A stretch of 64,000 bases of DNA from Paraspadella gotoi. Its lineage: Eukaryota; Chaetognatha. The notes beneath the pieces were generated by a model. It was not told where the DNA came from, did not search any database, and worked only from the letters and a program-made list of their open reading frames with translations. A program made the position numbers and the translations under genes. Below are positions 23,131 through 34,200 of the stretch, piece after piece. The stretch covers positions 9,742,538 through 9,806,537 of the forward strand of contig CM119266.1 of assembly GCA_051294375.1 (NCBI GenBank), written 5' to 3'. Position 1 is the stretch's first letter, and each line of letters begins with the position of its first letter.

Positions 23131-23238
23131 TCAAGCCTGAATCTGGCCGAGGCTCTTGCATCCTTCCTCAAGGGCTAGAATCCGGAAGACGGCTTCCGCG
23201 TCCACATGAGTGCCGTTTGAACAGTCATGGATGATTTC
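23131..23238 (-). CDS. Ig receptor, last exon (C-terminus)
   Basis: Acceptor CTCCACCAG|GAAATC; phase 0 entry. It encodes 35 residues, E-I-I-H-D-C-S-N-G-T-H-V-D through S-L-G-Q-I-Q-A, then TGA. The segment looks helical and acidic and is not a PDZ ligand. Confidence 0.75.
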   Translation of the reverse strand, partial: EIIHDCSNGTHVDAEAVFRILALEEGCKSLGQIQA

Positions 23239-23610
23239 CTGGTGGAGAGAGATGATAAGGGGAAGATAGGAGATGATTTACAGATGATTTAGGGATGGTT
23301 GAGATATGAGAAGAGATAATTCAGAGAAGTTTTAGATATAAAAATAATAGATTAAAAAAAATAATAAAAAATAATTGAAAAATGATTAGAAAAAATAGAG
23401 AAAATCTATATAAGAGATGAGTTTAAAAATTAGGAAGATCTAAAGAGAATTAGTTTTAAAGTAAATAAAATATTATAGTATATAATAAAGTAAATAATAG
23501 TGAAATAGTAAATAATAACTTTAAATTTATAAAATTCACGGAATTCATGTAAAAAATAATCAATAGTTTAATCATTAAACATCAATAAACTTTAAATCCT
23601 TTTAAATTAC
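23239..23610 (-). other. Short AT-rich intron of the Ig receptor
   Basis: 372 bases with repeated GATGATTTA/AATAAT-like strings; nothing else is visible. Confidence 0.6.
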
Positions 23611-23837
23611 CCGCACCTTAACCCTTGAAGTAGGGATTTGGAGTTGATAAAGTCGGTTGTAGTGGTCGACCAGCTCGGTGGCCTCGGCGACGGTCAGACA
23701 GCCGGACTGCTTGGCCTCTCCGGCGCCGGCGGCGTTGGAACAGGTCTTCAGCGTGTCCATCATCTTCACGAAGCCGGAAATCCGCGAGGGCGTCGAGGAA
23801 GGGTCCGCGTCGAAGGTGTCCTGACCGCCTTCCAATC
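23611..23837 (-). CDS. Ig receptor, cytoplasmic tail exon
   Basis: Acceptor CACTAG|GATTGG, entry phase 1, exit phase 0 at GCGG|GTAATT. It encodes about 75 residues, including S-R-I-S-G-F-V-K-M-M-D-T-L-K and a predicted helix A-E-A-T-E-L-V-D-H-Y-N-R-L-Y-Q-L. GC3 is high. Together with the last exon this may form a small folded C-terminal module rather than disorder. Confidence 0.78.
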
Positions 23838-24265
23838 CTAGTGGTTAATATTGTTAATTATTAGAAATGACCTAATTTATCGCATTTGTAAGCATTTGTA
23901 AGCATTTGTAAGCAATTAACGCTGAGCTTGACATTGACTAAGAAAGCTAAAAAATATTCTTCAATTCATACATGTTCTTTCTCTTTTTCTCTCCGAGTAA
24001 TTTTTGATTACTTTTTTGTTTATGTTGGTATTTTACAATTGATGATGATTGACATGGCGAATTATCTTGCCATTTTTTTTTGCGTTTAGAACTCTATATA
24101 TGTATGCATTTTAAATTTGTACTACTAACGATATCAGAATAGTTCATTCATTCAATATATAGGCTATCTTGCCCCTGACTTGCCCCCGACAGGCTATACT
24201 GATGAATTCTCACCAAATATTATTCATTATTCACCAACTCGCACACTCACTCACTCACGACTCAC

Positions 24266-24409
24266 CGATTCTGTATTTGTTGTCGTGCGCGAGGTATTCG
24301 CCGTAGCGAGGCGGCGGCGAATCGGGAGAAGATTGACGCGAGGATCGAAGCGACGAAGACGATGTCGATTTGTGGGGGTGTCGACGACCCGTTGCGCAGC
24401 CGGTTCGAC
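24266..24409 (-). CDS. Ig receptor, Ser/Pro-rich tail exon
   Basis: Acceptor GTCCAG|GTCGAA, phase 1 in and phase 1 out (ATCG|GTGAGT). It encodes H-K-S-T-S-S-S-S-L-R-S-S-R-Q-S-S-P and then S-P-P-P-R-Y-G-E-Y-L, which could be a phosphorylated Tyr or SH3/WW-type docking site. Confidence 0.75.
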
Positions 24410-24480
24410 CTGGACAGCGTTGGGTATGGAGGTGTGTGAGGCTTGTCTGGATTGCTTTCTTTCTCTGTTTGTTGGTTTTT

Positions 24481-24485
24481 TTTTT

Positions 24486-24572
<87 letters not shown>
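24481..24572 (+). repeat. (TTTC)n microsatellite
   Basis: About 22 nearly perfect TTTC units. Confidence 0.95.
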
Positions 24573-24574
<2 letters not shown>

Positions 24575-25400
24575 TAGCTTTCTTTCTCTGTTTCTTTTTC
24601 TCCCTCTACCTTTCTATCCCTTTTTCTCTTAATCTCTTTCTCTCTCTCCCTCCAACTCCACGTTTATCTCTCTCTCTCCTTTCCCCCTCGTCCTCGCCCC
24701 ACTCCCTCTCCCTCCCCCCCTCTCCCCCTCTAAACCCAACCCTCTCCCTAGACGTATATCGTTTATATTAATCTCCCGCTATTCGCTTAGAGCGGGATTC
24801 ATTATCTCTGCTTTGAAAAATTATAATTTGTTTTGCGGCCCGAGGCCAAAAATAAATAATAAGCTCCGAGTTATTACGCCGCGGTAAAGAATAACAATGT
24901 TATATATATTTTTTTAAAGTCTTTTCCGGAAAAAAAGTTTTTAACAGGCGTTCTGGGATCCAAGTTTTAGAAAATACTGTCATAAATATGCGAGTATCTT
25001 TGTGCAATATAATGCGAATATGATAAGGTTAAAATATTTTACTCTCTTAACGGTAAACAAACTGGAACGCTTCTAATGAGTTCTATAGTTGTTACTTTCT
25101 ATTGAATATATAAAAGATAAAAATAATAAAATGTTTTGTAAAAATTGTAAGGATACAAAAACATCGGCACTATTTTCCTAAAGTGCCATTTTTCTGTTCC
25201 TTAATCCCTGAAGTTAATTTTAATCCTAATCTATTACCAAATAATGAATATTTACCAGAAAATATTTAGTTTTAAAAGCAGACCCAGAATGGTATCTAAT
25301 TAAGTCGCGTTCGCGACAAGAGAAACATTTTTTTTTTGGAGACGTCGCATCTCATCGCCAACGGCATCGCGTGTATCCAAAAAAAAGCTTGAAAAGATGA

Positions 25401-25519
<119 letters not shown>

Positions 25520-25534
25520 GTTCGTCATAATTAC

Positions 25535-25714
25535 CTTGGAGATGAGATTTGGAACTCTGCCTAAAAGCGTCGCTCGTTTGTTTCTTCTTTTTCCCGCCCG
25601 CCACCAGGGGCGGGGTGGGGCTGACGGATGAGGCGGTGGAGGATGAGGAGGATCGGCCGTGATTGGCCAGTCCGCTCAGCAGGTGGGACGTGCTGGACAT
25701 TCCGTCCGAACAGC
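25535..25714 (-). CDS. Ig receptor, Ser-rich/basic tail exon
   Basis: Acceptor CCCCCTAG|GCTGTT, phase 1 in, phase 1 out (CCAAG|GTAATT). It encodes 59 whole codons with [15 protein letters not shown] and the basic G-G-K-K-K-K-Q-T-S, both typical of a disordered cytoplasmic tail. Confidence 0.78.
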
Positions 25715-25859
25715 CTAGGGGGGATGGTGATGGTATGGGATAGAGAAGAAAGAAAATAAATAAAGAAATTAAAATGAAATATCCGTTGAATCGTTTATAA
25801 GAGTCGAAAAATAAAAAAATAACGCAATTATCTTCCAAATTAATTTAAATCGTAACTAC

Positions 25860-26172
25860 CCACGAACTCTTCTATAAATCACCTCTCAAAAACCCCTCAC
25901 CACCTTCCCTGAATCCCCTCTCTAAATCTTCTCTCCACCTTCCCCTTAATACCCTCGCCACTTTCTATAAATCCCCTCTTTAAGTACCCCCATCGCTTTC
26001 CATAAATATCTTATCTAAATCTTCTGTTTGCCTTCCCCTTAATCCCCTCACCACTTTCCATAAATCCCCTCTAAAAATCCCCTCACCACCTTCCTTGAAT
26101 TCTCCATCCAAATCCCCTCACCACATTCCCTAAATCCCCTCTCTAAATCTTCTGACCGCCTTCCCAAAAAAT
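25860..26172 (+). repeat. Degenerate minisatellite, about 35-40 bp unit
   Basis: Recurring AATCCCCTC, CACCACCTTCCCTGAATCCC and TCTAAATCTTCT phrases across the intron between 25715 and 26180. Units vary in length and sequence. Confidence 0.7.
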
Positions 26173-26180
26173 CCTCTCAC

Positions 26181-26412
26181 CCCTATGTGCGAATGCAACG
26201 TCGCCGGTTTGTCCCTCCGCCTCGCGGCGTTGATGGGCGACGAGCGTGGCGGCGTTGCCGTGGGGATGATCCCTGACGCCGGCGACGCCGAGTCCGAGGG
26301 CGTCGACGTCGGCGGCGATTGAGACCGGCGCCGGGGCGTTGGCGGAAGAGAAGGGGGTGTCGATGGGAGGGAGGGGGTGCGGCGGGCCGTTGGGGGAGAG
26401 TGGGGGGACATC
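26181..26412 (-). CDS. Ig receptor, Pro/Ala-rich tail exon
   Basis: Acceptor CTCTCTCAG|GATGTC, phase 0 in, phase 1 out (AGGG|GTGAGA). It begins D-V-P-P-L-S-P-N-G-P-P-H and continues Ala/Val/Asp-rich for about 77 codons. A strong GC3 bias supports the frame; the other frames encode Arg/Ser-rich strings. Confidence 0.72.
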
Positions 26413-26873
26413 CTGAGAGAGAGAGAGGGTAGAGAGTAAGATAGAGAGTGAGAGGTTGAAAAATGGATTGTTGGTTCGTCCGTTGGCTCGAACCCGCCGA
26501 TTGTTTTCATTAAAAACGACCGCGAGAAAATATATTTAACGAAAATGGATATTTTGAAATGATTAGTCGCGGGAAGGAAGGGGTTGATTCGAGCCAATCT
26601 GAAGCACGAGGCTAACAGATACAGAGTACCTAGTATTCAGTACCACTTCATAATCTATTTCTAGAATCAGTTAACTGAACTGAAACTCAGATAGAAGGGC
26701 CCTGCCTTTGGACAAAAATTGAAGTTTGAAATAATTTTGCCATTGATTTAATTAAATCTTGAACAACCCGCGTAAAAGAGTTAATGATTTTTAATTTGGG
26801 TATTTTATAACATTACTTGATTAATTCTCACCAGAAACCTACCTTTAAGATAAAGAAAAAACAGGAATCTCAC

Positions 26874-27193
26874 CTCGCAGTGTTGCAGGTGATGAACTTG
26901 GTGATAGTGGGCGTTCCCGCCGACGTTGAGCGTCGCGCCCACGCAGGCGCACGGACCTCGAGTCGGCGCTTCGGCGTAGACGGCGCCACCGCCGCCGCCG
27001 CCGCCGCCGACGGGCTTGGGCAAGATGCCGCAACCCTCGCAGGGATGCTGCGATTGCTGCGGATGATGATGCGGCAGATGGTGATGATGGTGATGGTGAT
27101 GATGGGGCTGCGGAGCGCCGTTGACGAGGATAGCGGTCATCGGCGAAGTTTTGAGTTGACTAAAGTGCCACATGTGAGGATTGGCCTTCGTGG
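26874..27193 (-). CDS. Ig receptor, His-rich and Gly-rich tail exon
   Basis: Acceptor GGTCCAG|CCACGA, phase 1 in, phase 0 out (TGCGAG|GTGAGA). It has an ordered start (N-P-H-M-W-H-F-S-Q-L-K), then nine consecutive His, L-P-H-H-H, a C-E-G-C-G motif, eight Gly, and a second His-rich stretch H-Y-H-Q-V-H-H-L-Q-H-C. The poly-His and Cys pairs could bind metal; equally they may be triplet expansions. Confidence 0.78.
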
Positions 27194-27632
27194 CTGGACC
27201 GAAGGGGGAGGGGGGAATTCGGAATGGGGATCATTTTATAATTATTATTCGATGGTTATCCTTTCGCTTTCGTTGTGTTTGAGATTAGCAAAAAATTGCT
27301 TTTTCTTTTAACAACGAGAAAAACAATTTTTGCTAATGCTTATTATTATTATACAAAAATAAACTTTGTCGTCCTCGCGGTCGTTTCCAGTTGTTTCCTC
27401 TTTACAATTGTATTCTTGTTTTCTTAATTTTATTAAATATTCGTTTTCCTTTCTTTAATTTTCGTCGTCGATCGTCGATCGTCGAGTTGGTCGTTTTCGT
27501 CCTCGTTTCCGTCGTAGTTGTTGTTGTTTCCGTCAATGTTTTCGTTGTTTGCATTGTTGTTTCGTCATAATTTTCCTTCTTCATTTTCGTCGTTTTTATC
27601 GTAGTTTTCGTCTTCCTCCCAACCCGACTCAC

Positions 27633-27739
27633 CCGCGAGTCCGTTAGATTGGTGAGGATCGACGTTGGCGCCGCAGCAGCAGCAGGGGAAGGGCGCGGCA
27701 GGGGGGAAAGAAGGGAGGCAGCCGGCCCGGATGTGACTC
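27633..27739 (-). CDS. Ig receptor, juxtamembrane exon with Cys cluster
   Basis: Acceptor CACCATCCAG|GAGTCA joins the AG left by the membrane exon to form Arg; exits in phase 1 (GCGG|GTGAGT). It encodes R-S-H-I-R-A-G-C-L-P followed by P-F-P-C-C-C-C-G. Basic residues then four adjacent Cys just inside the membrane suggest S-palmitoylation. Confidence 0.72.
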
Positions 27740-27932
27740 CTGGATGGTGTCTGGGGGGGGGGGGGGGAGCAAGAGGGACATTGAGTTGGCAGCATTTCGA
27801 GAAATTCAAAATTTGTAAGTGAGGTTGAGAGGGGGAAAGAGCTGGCGCGAAATGTCGAAGCCACAAAGAAGAGAGGAAAATTCATGCAGAATGAAAAACA
27901 AGCGGAAACGAAGTACAAATCGGGAATAGGGA

Positions 27933-27939
<7 letters not shown>

Positions 27940-27973
<34 letters not shown>

Positions 27974-28008
27974 TGAGAGACGAGAGAAGACGAGAGAGAG
28001 AGAGAGAG
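27940..28008 (+). repeat. (GA)n microsatellite, interrupted
   Basis: GA dinucleotide runs with GAGATGAGAGACGAGAGAAG interruptions, in the intron after the membrane exon. Confidence 0.85.
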
Positions 28009-28235
28009 CGCTCTCTAATCCCCTTTAAAGTGACAAATGGTTCGGATGAAAAGGATTTCCAAACACAAAAAACAAAAAACTTGAAATAAAAACTCGAAAA
28101 TCTTTTTTTTTTCCTGAAACAATTTTTTTTCCTTTTTTCTTTTTTTTTCTTTGGGTTTTCACTTTTTCTTTTCTCTAATGAAATAAAACTTTTCTGTCGT
28201 CTTTTCAAAACACGAAATCTCCTCAAAACCCCCAC

Positions 28236-28315
28236 CGGCGGGCGGCGGGCGGCGGGCGGCGGGCGGCGGGCGGCGGGCGGCGGGCGGCGGGCGGCGGGCG
28301 GCGGGCGGCGGGCGG
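28236..28315 (+). repeat. GC-only minisatellite, 7-bp unit (GGCGGGC)
   Basis: About eleven perfect heptamers of pure G/C in an otherwise AT-rich intron. G-runs of three at 7-base spacing could form a G-quadruplex on the + strand. Confidence 0.9.
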
Positions 28316-28619
28316 CTTTGGCGCCGTAAAGCTGATTCCCTATTTTCTCTTTTAAATCTGAAATCCTTTTTTTTTTATTCTTTCTTCCTTCAATCTCACT
28401 CGTTATTAATTCCCGCGTCTGACTTATTCCAATCACTTGATTAAATTCACATTTCCCAAACTTCACTTCATTCCTATCACATAAATGTAGCAGAATAATT
28501 TGTGATTCATTTCAAATGAGATTGTAGCAGTTTAGACCATTTCTCATATATTTTGATACAGTTTTCATAGTAGTTTTATTTTTCGGTTTTAGCAATACAC
28601 AGAACTCATTGTTTATAAC

Positions 28620-28720
28620 ATAGGTACAACCAATATTTAAAATTATCCATTTATTTAATTAATAAGCTGCCCCTGACTTTGGACAGGCTTCGGTGATTTA
28701 AGGCCTAAATCACTCTTACA
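28620..28720 (+). repeat. Dispersed repeat (retroelement tail type)
   Basis: GGTACAACCAATATTTAAAA, TTATCCATTTATTTAATTAA and CTGCCCCTGACTTTGGACAG. Partial copies occur at about 9505-9560 (GGTACAACCAATAT ... TTATCCATTCATTTAAT) and 24145-24195 (TTCATTCAATATATAGG ... TGCCCCTGACTTG). Confidence 0.5.
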
Positions 28721-28942
28721 AGATAATGATACGAGACAAGGTCATTAAACATATTAAACCACCACCTTTCCTGTCGTATTTCCTATTTACTTTTCCAGCC
28801 TTCCTCAATCCACTTTCGTATTTCTTCACAGTTTCTAATTCATATTACTCCTTCTACATTTTTACCCCCATTTTTACCGCCAGAAATCTCCACCCCTGAA
28901 CACCCCTGAACACCCCCCCTCCCGATCTCCGCTTCCCCCTAC

Positions 28943-29111
28943 CTAAAGACGAGGAAGCCCAGAGTGACGACTATGACGACGAGGGCGACGCCGGCGATGG
29001 ACACGACGCCCATGAGTTCCCAGAATTTGTCCATATCGGCGTCGTCATCGGCGCCGGGACGCCGGATCCCGGTCCCGCCCACTTCCGAGGCGCCGGCGCC
29101 GTCCTGGTTGT
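28943..29111 (-). CDS. Ig receptor, transmembrane exon
   Basis: Acceptor CACATCCAG|ACAACC gives the open frame (the next AG would bring a stop); phase 1 in, phase 2 out (TTTAG|GTAGGG). It encodes an Asp/Gly-rich ectodomain end, then W-E-L-M-G-V-V-S-I-A-G-V-A-L-V-V-I-V-V-T and on to L-V-F-R. A hydrophobic run of about 22 residues followed by Arg marks a type I membrane helix. This is the anchor that identifies the gene as a cell-surface receptor. Confidence 0.85.
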
Positions 29112-29959
29112 CTGGATGTGGGTAAGGAGGAAAGAGAAATGGGTTGTGGTGATTCGTTGTTGTCCACGGGCTTTCTCCTTTTTCATTTTAAAGTTTGGTA
29201 GAAACCTGGGCGCGAACCCTTGACCTTCGGGGTACAAAGAAAGCTTTGGAAATTAAAACTGAAGCGTGGGGCTAAGGTGTGAACGTGAGGTTAAGGGTAA
29301 GTTCTTTTCTTTTTTCCTCAAAATAATTTTCATGTGTTCTTTTTTTTTTTTCTTCTCAACGATTCGAAATTGAGGTAAATTGAAACAAATTCGTTTTTTC
29401 CTCGTGTGAGGGCACCACCGTCTAGAAGGAAAAAAAATTATTTTGTCTTTCGAAGCGGAAAAAAAAGGAAAATTTTTTTTGCTAAATTTATTTCTCGTCT
29501 TTTTTGTTTTCTTCTGAAAAAGTCAGAGAAAAACGAAGTAACTGCCCGGAAAACTTTTCACGAATGAATGCAAAAGATAACGAAGCGATTCTAATTTAGT
29601 GATCCGCATTTTCTAAGAAATAGACAAGTGGTTGAACGTGTCTCACGATAAATATATACTATACCAAACATAGTCTTTTAGAAAACTGTTTCAAACTTCT
29701 CAAATTGATAAGAATGATGCTTCGGCCTTTTTAGTCATTTGAAATTCCATTGTAAAGGTATATTTGTAAATATTTTTATTGACCTGTTCCCGAAGCATTT
29801 AGGATAAAGCGCTGTCTATTTTCCGATTTTTAATTTCTATTTAGTTTTTTTTAAAAAGTACGATGGGCCTTTCCCAGTCACCCAGCTCCCCCCTTACTAG
29901 CCCTAAATTCAAAAAACCTCAGTATCGCCTGAAATGCAGCATTCCGTCCTCGCCCTTAC

Positions 29960-30094
29960 CGTAAAACGCGGGTGAGTTAATGGAGTCGTCGTCCTCGCCT
30001 GAATATCTTCCGTCGCCGCCGCCGCCGCCGCCGTTGAACGGGTAGAGCTTCTTCAGCATCGGAGTGTGAAGTGTGATGTTTTTGAAAGCGTCGC
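29960..30094 (-). CDS. Ig receptor, Gly/Asp-rich stalk exon
   Basis: Acceptor CGTCCAG|GCGACG, phase 1 in and out (TACG|GTAAGG). It encodes F-K-N-I-T-L-H-T-P-M-L-K-K-L-Y-P, then six Gly and an acidic E-D-D-D segment. N-I-T is a glycosylation sequon. A flexible stalk between the last Ig domain and the membrane is the likely role. Confidence 0.78.
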
Positions 30095-30648
30095 CTGGAC
30101 GGGAGGGTGAATAATTTGGTAAGGTTTAGCAATTGACGTTTGTTACAGCTGCATACTTTGCTGTTAAGGGAACTCGAATGTGTTTGTTTATTTCCCGGTA
30201 ATTAAGTCCTTTTTACACATTCGGAAATAACGTTTATGATATTCACTGTCTAAATGTTGCTAAATTTGAATAAATCTTTTTTTTTCTCGATCCGTTGCTC
30301 AGCATCATCATTAGCTTCTTCAAAGGCTCCCTCCCGAAAAAAAAATCTCTTGCACCGCCTGCGATAAAAAAAAACTCCGGTCCGGACTTTATAACCCCTT
30401 AAAACCTTTAACCGGTGAAATTCTCATTAGCTCGGATATTTCACGATCCATTTCCCCCTCAAAGCTTCGGCTCGAACCTCGAACCCACGCGATGAAGAGA
30501 GAAGGAATTTCAAAAGTCCCGAATTTTCGAGAACGCCCTGTGTGCGTTTTTTCTATTATGGGATAATAATGTTTATTGTAAAATGTATGAAGTTTGGCGA
30601 TTTATCGAACATGTTGTGTTCGTGACTCGGTGAGAGAGAGAGACCGAG

Positions 30649-30716
<68 letters not shown>

Positions 30717-31159
30717 GGCAGGCGGGCGGGCGGGCTAAATATTTGGGTAGGCGGACATCCGAAGGTGAAGCCGACTGCGGGCGACTCATTAGCGAAGTGT
30801 GGGTGGAGGCGTGGGCGACGTTGAAGGAGGCGTGGGCGATTATGGGAAAGGCGTGGGCAAAGAAAATGAAGATGGGCGTGGAGAACGTCGAGTGGCGTTT
30901 TTCAAGTTGTTTTTCTTTTAAAAAAAAAAAAAAAAAAAGGCCGGGTCTTGGGTATTAAGACATTTTTTTTGGCTCTCTTCCACTTTTTGGGTTAAGGAGC
31001 GAAAAAGAAGGAAAGGTGAACGAAAAAGAAAGAAAAAAAAAAACGTAAGACGCAACCAACTTCAATAAAAAAAAAAAAAGGAATAAAATTTGTTGTTTCT
31101 GGGCGAGGCTGCTCATCGCGGCCTCTTTTTTCCTCCACGAGAAAAAAAAAAATAAGAAA

Positions 31160-31225
31160 CGGGCCGACGGGCTTGCCCGAGGCGGCCGGGGTCTCGGACG
31201 CGGTGACCCCGTGGGGGCCGAACGT
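31160..31225 (-). other. GC-rich exon-like islet, strand uncertain
   Basis: On the - strand, after CTCGAG, an open GC3-rich frame reads A-T-F-G-P-H-G-V-T-A-S-E-T-P-A-A-S-G-K-P, plausible for an Ig A/B strand. Neither boundary gives the phase 1 needed to join its neighbours. It may be a skipped exon or a CpG-rich regulatory islet. Confidence 0.2.
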
Positions 31226-31486
31226 GGCCTCGAGAAAAGGGAGAGAAAAGTGGGAGACCGGGGTCGAGGAAACCGGAGGGCGCGGGGGGGGGGGGGAGGG
31301 GGGAGGGGGGGAGGCCGGAAGGATTTCGACTCTTGATGACCTTTTTTTTCTTCCTCCTTCTAAACCTATTAGAAGTATTGCTAAAATCATAAAATAAGAT
31401 ATGAGAAATGATTCAAACTGCTACCATTGAAGAACCATTAAAAAAAATGAACCACAAATTATTCTGCTACAGATGTCGGTAAACGT

Positions 31487-31532
31487 TAATCATTAATCAT
31501 TAATCATTAATCATTAATCATTAATCATTAAC
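31487..31532 (+). repeat. (TTAATCA)n heptamer, about six units
   Basis: Perfect 7-bp tandem units. Confidence 0.9.
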
Positions 31533-31959
31533 TTAATGATCGATTCGATTTATTGATTCGCTTATTTTTCGAGATTTTTATCAGTCGATTTCTTTTCGTA
31601 ATGATTTTAACGATTCTTCTGCTTGATTGATTGCTACTTAATCTCATTAATGCGAAGTCAATCGTCGTAACTGACTTGAGGATTCTCCTCGCGTTGCCAT
31701 GGAGATTTCCTTCATCGATGGATTCGCGCGATTCTGTCAACGACCGCACTCACGCGCTCGAGCGGATTCACGTCATCGGGTGAGCGTGTGAGGGATTATT
31801 TTTTTTTATTTATTTTTGTATTTTAAACTTTGTTGTTGTTGTTTATTTGTTTCTTTCCTTTTTTTAGTGTTTCTTTATATTTCATTTCCTGTTTTTGTTC
31901 TTTTCTTTTTTCTTAGTTAATTTTTACTTTCTTTCATTCTTTCTCTCATTCTTTCTCTC

Positions 31960-32005
31960 TCTCTTTATTTTTTTCTTTCTTTCTTTCTTTCTTTCATTCT
32001 TTCTC

Positions 32006-32060
<55 letters not shown>
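31960..32060 (+). repeat. (TTTC)n microsatellite
   Basis: TTTC units with occasional ATTC and CTCT. Confidence 0.9.
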
Positions 32061-32061
<1 letters not shown>

Positions 32062-32195
32062 ATTTCTTTTTATTTCCTTTTATCTTCTCTTTTCCTCTTC
32101 CCGCTCTTCCTCCTCTCAACGCCTCCCGAGCAATATTCGAAAATATCACCAAGCCATGAATCTCGACACTTGTCTTGACGCCTTCAGGTGACCGT

Positions 32196-32375
<180 letters not shown>

Positions 32376-32645
32376 AAAAAAAAAATAAATAAATTTATTT
32401 AATCTGTAGTTTTTCTTTCCTTCGCAGGACTATTTTTCTTCGCTTATCCCCTTGTCCCCTCCCTTCCCCTCTTCCCAATCCCTTCCTCTCCCACCCCGTT
32501 CCCCTCCTTCTTTTTCCATCCCTTCCTCTCGCGTCTTTTGTTCGTTTTCCTTTATGTCCTCCGCGATGCTTCCGCCCGAGAGGGCAGCACCGCCGATCAT
32601 TTTTCACAATTAGGAAATAGATCATAACTTTGGAATTGGCGGAGG

Positions 32646-32739
32646 ATGGAGGAAGACGCCGGGAGTGACGCCGGCGCGCTCCGCCCTCGGCGACGCCGCG
32701 TGTTTGGACGGGACGAGCGCGCCGGAAGGGGTGATCCTG
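32646..32739 (+). other. Possible antisense 5' exon
   Basis: The ATG at 32646 (GAGGATGG) opens M-E-E-D-A-G-S-D-A-G-A-L-R-P-R-R-R-R and leads to a strong donor CCTG|GTGAGTAAT at 32740. The - strand acceptor reading lacks a pyrimidine tract. It could be the first exon of a + strand transcript, perhaps the 5' leader of the GPCR-like gene at 36886, but no joining acceptor was found in frame. Confidence 0.22.
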
Positions 32740-34045
32740 GTGAGTAATTGGTTTCGCTTTGGGTGCCGGACCATATTTGGTGTAATCGATGCCATCAGTG
32801 CTGATTTTTCAGTAAGTTCGTTGTTTTTGTGGTTGTTTTGTTGTTGTTGTTTTTGCAGTTGCTGTTTTTGTTGGCGTTCTTCATATTTTAAAAACGAGCC
32901 GACTGGGAAATGAGCGCGAGTAAATTCAGGGAAATTTTAGCGAAAAGTGCTTTTAAAAGAAACGGAAAAGATGAGTCATAAATATTTCTAATGAACAATG
33001 CTACCGTTATCGTTGAATTAGGATAACAAAATGCTTAAATGAGATGCGAAATATAATAAAAATACGAGAAAAAAATGCTCCAAGTTGAAATTTTCGAAGC
33101 TGGAATTAAAGCAAAAAATCCCGAGAAAGAAAGAAAGTGTGAAATAAAAAAAAAATAATAAAAAAAAAGAGAGGGACGATGAAATGAAAAAAAAAAGGAG
33201 AAAGATAGAAAAAGAAAAGGGAGAAAAAGGAGGTAGTAAAAGGAAATTGGAGGAGAAAAGCTCAGGTGAGAATTTATCGGCCAAGTCGTAGAGTATGAAT
33301 GTGGAGTAGTTTAGAGGCGAGACGCGCGGAGGAAAGAGGGGCGGGGATTAAAATGGGTGGGGATTGGGGAAGCAGGGAATATAGGGGAAGTTGGGTCACG
33401 TGATGTGGGAGGGGAGAGAGAAATCTCCGCGGGAGGCGATGGGTTGTTAGAGATCGATTAGGCGACGTTGAGAAAAGGGAATACTTATAAAACATAAAAA
33501 AAACACTAATTTCCAAGCTAATTTTAGAATAAAAATGACGTTTCGGAGTTCAAAACGATATATATTTGAAGTCTAAATAAGACGCAATAGCCAATACTGC
33601 TTTTTCTTTTGAAAGAAACTCAAGGAGCCAAGTTTGATATAAGAATCCTTTTTGTTTTTGTTCTCTTTTCGGTGTCTCGATTCATTTATTGATTCCTTCG
33701 AATTCAATTCCATTTACTTGAGATAAAATGTCGATCAAAGTTTGGTTTATATGTCCTATATATCGAAAAAGCTCTCGAGAAGAAAGTTAGTCTTTCCTTT
33801 TTTTTCCGTTTGCACTTTTCCCTTTTGCACTTCCGTTTCACATTGTTGCGAAGACAACAGCTCAGTTTTTCTCGTCTTTTTCTGTCTACATTGTCTTTTT
33901 CCAAAAAAAGACGCCATCTTTTAGATATATTCATTCTTTAGGGCGACTTGAAATTGTTAAACTATTAATTAAGTATTATGAAGATATTAATAAATTAAAT
34001 TACAGTTTAAAATAACGAAATAACTAAAATTTTTCTTTTTATCGA

Positions 34046-34200
34046 GCCTTGACCGGCGAAGCCGGAGGTCAGGCTCTATAATGTTTTAGGGTTGCTTCTT
34101 TGTGACGTAGTCGTCGTCGTCGTCGTCGTCGTCGTCGTCCGTCACGCTGTTTTCATATATAAAAACTACTACGCTTTTATAGGTTTGGCTGTGACTTACC
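34046..34200 (+). repeat. Hairpin plus (GTC)n element
   Basis: GAGCCTTGACCGGCGAAGCC followed by GGAGGTCAGGCTC folds into a near-perfect hairpin (GGTCAGGCTC pairs with GAGCCTTGACC; CCGGC pairs with GCCGG around GAA). About 30 bases of GTC/GTCGTC follow. A similar layout (hairpin-like GTACTTGCGAAGCACTT, then GGTC units) is at 56691-56755. Confidence 0.55.

Larger units (their letters stand above)
28487..31470 (+). other. Perfect 18-bp inverted repeat pair 3 kb apart
   Basis: GTAGCAGAATAATTTGTG at 28487-28504 is the exact reverse complement of 31453-31470. The interval includes the stalk and membrane exons, so it is not a simple recent insertion; the two ends are probably independent copies of a small element. 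Confidence 0.4.

Noticed and set aside
24180-24632. + strand frames across 24250-24410
   Set aside because: These are shadows of the - strand tail exon 24266-24409, which has both splice sites and phase agreement.
28236-28315. CRISPR-like or coding Arg/Pro repeat
   Set aside because: Seven-base units without spacers; eukaryotic context; the Pro/Arg translation is a by-product of the repeat.
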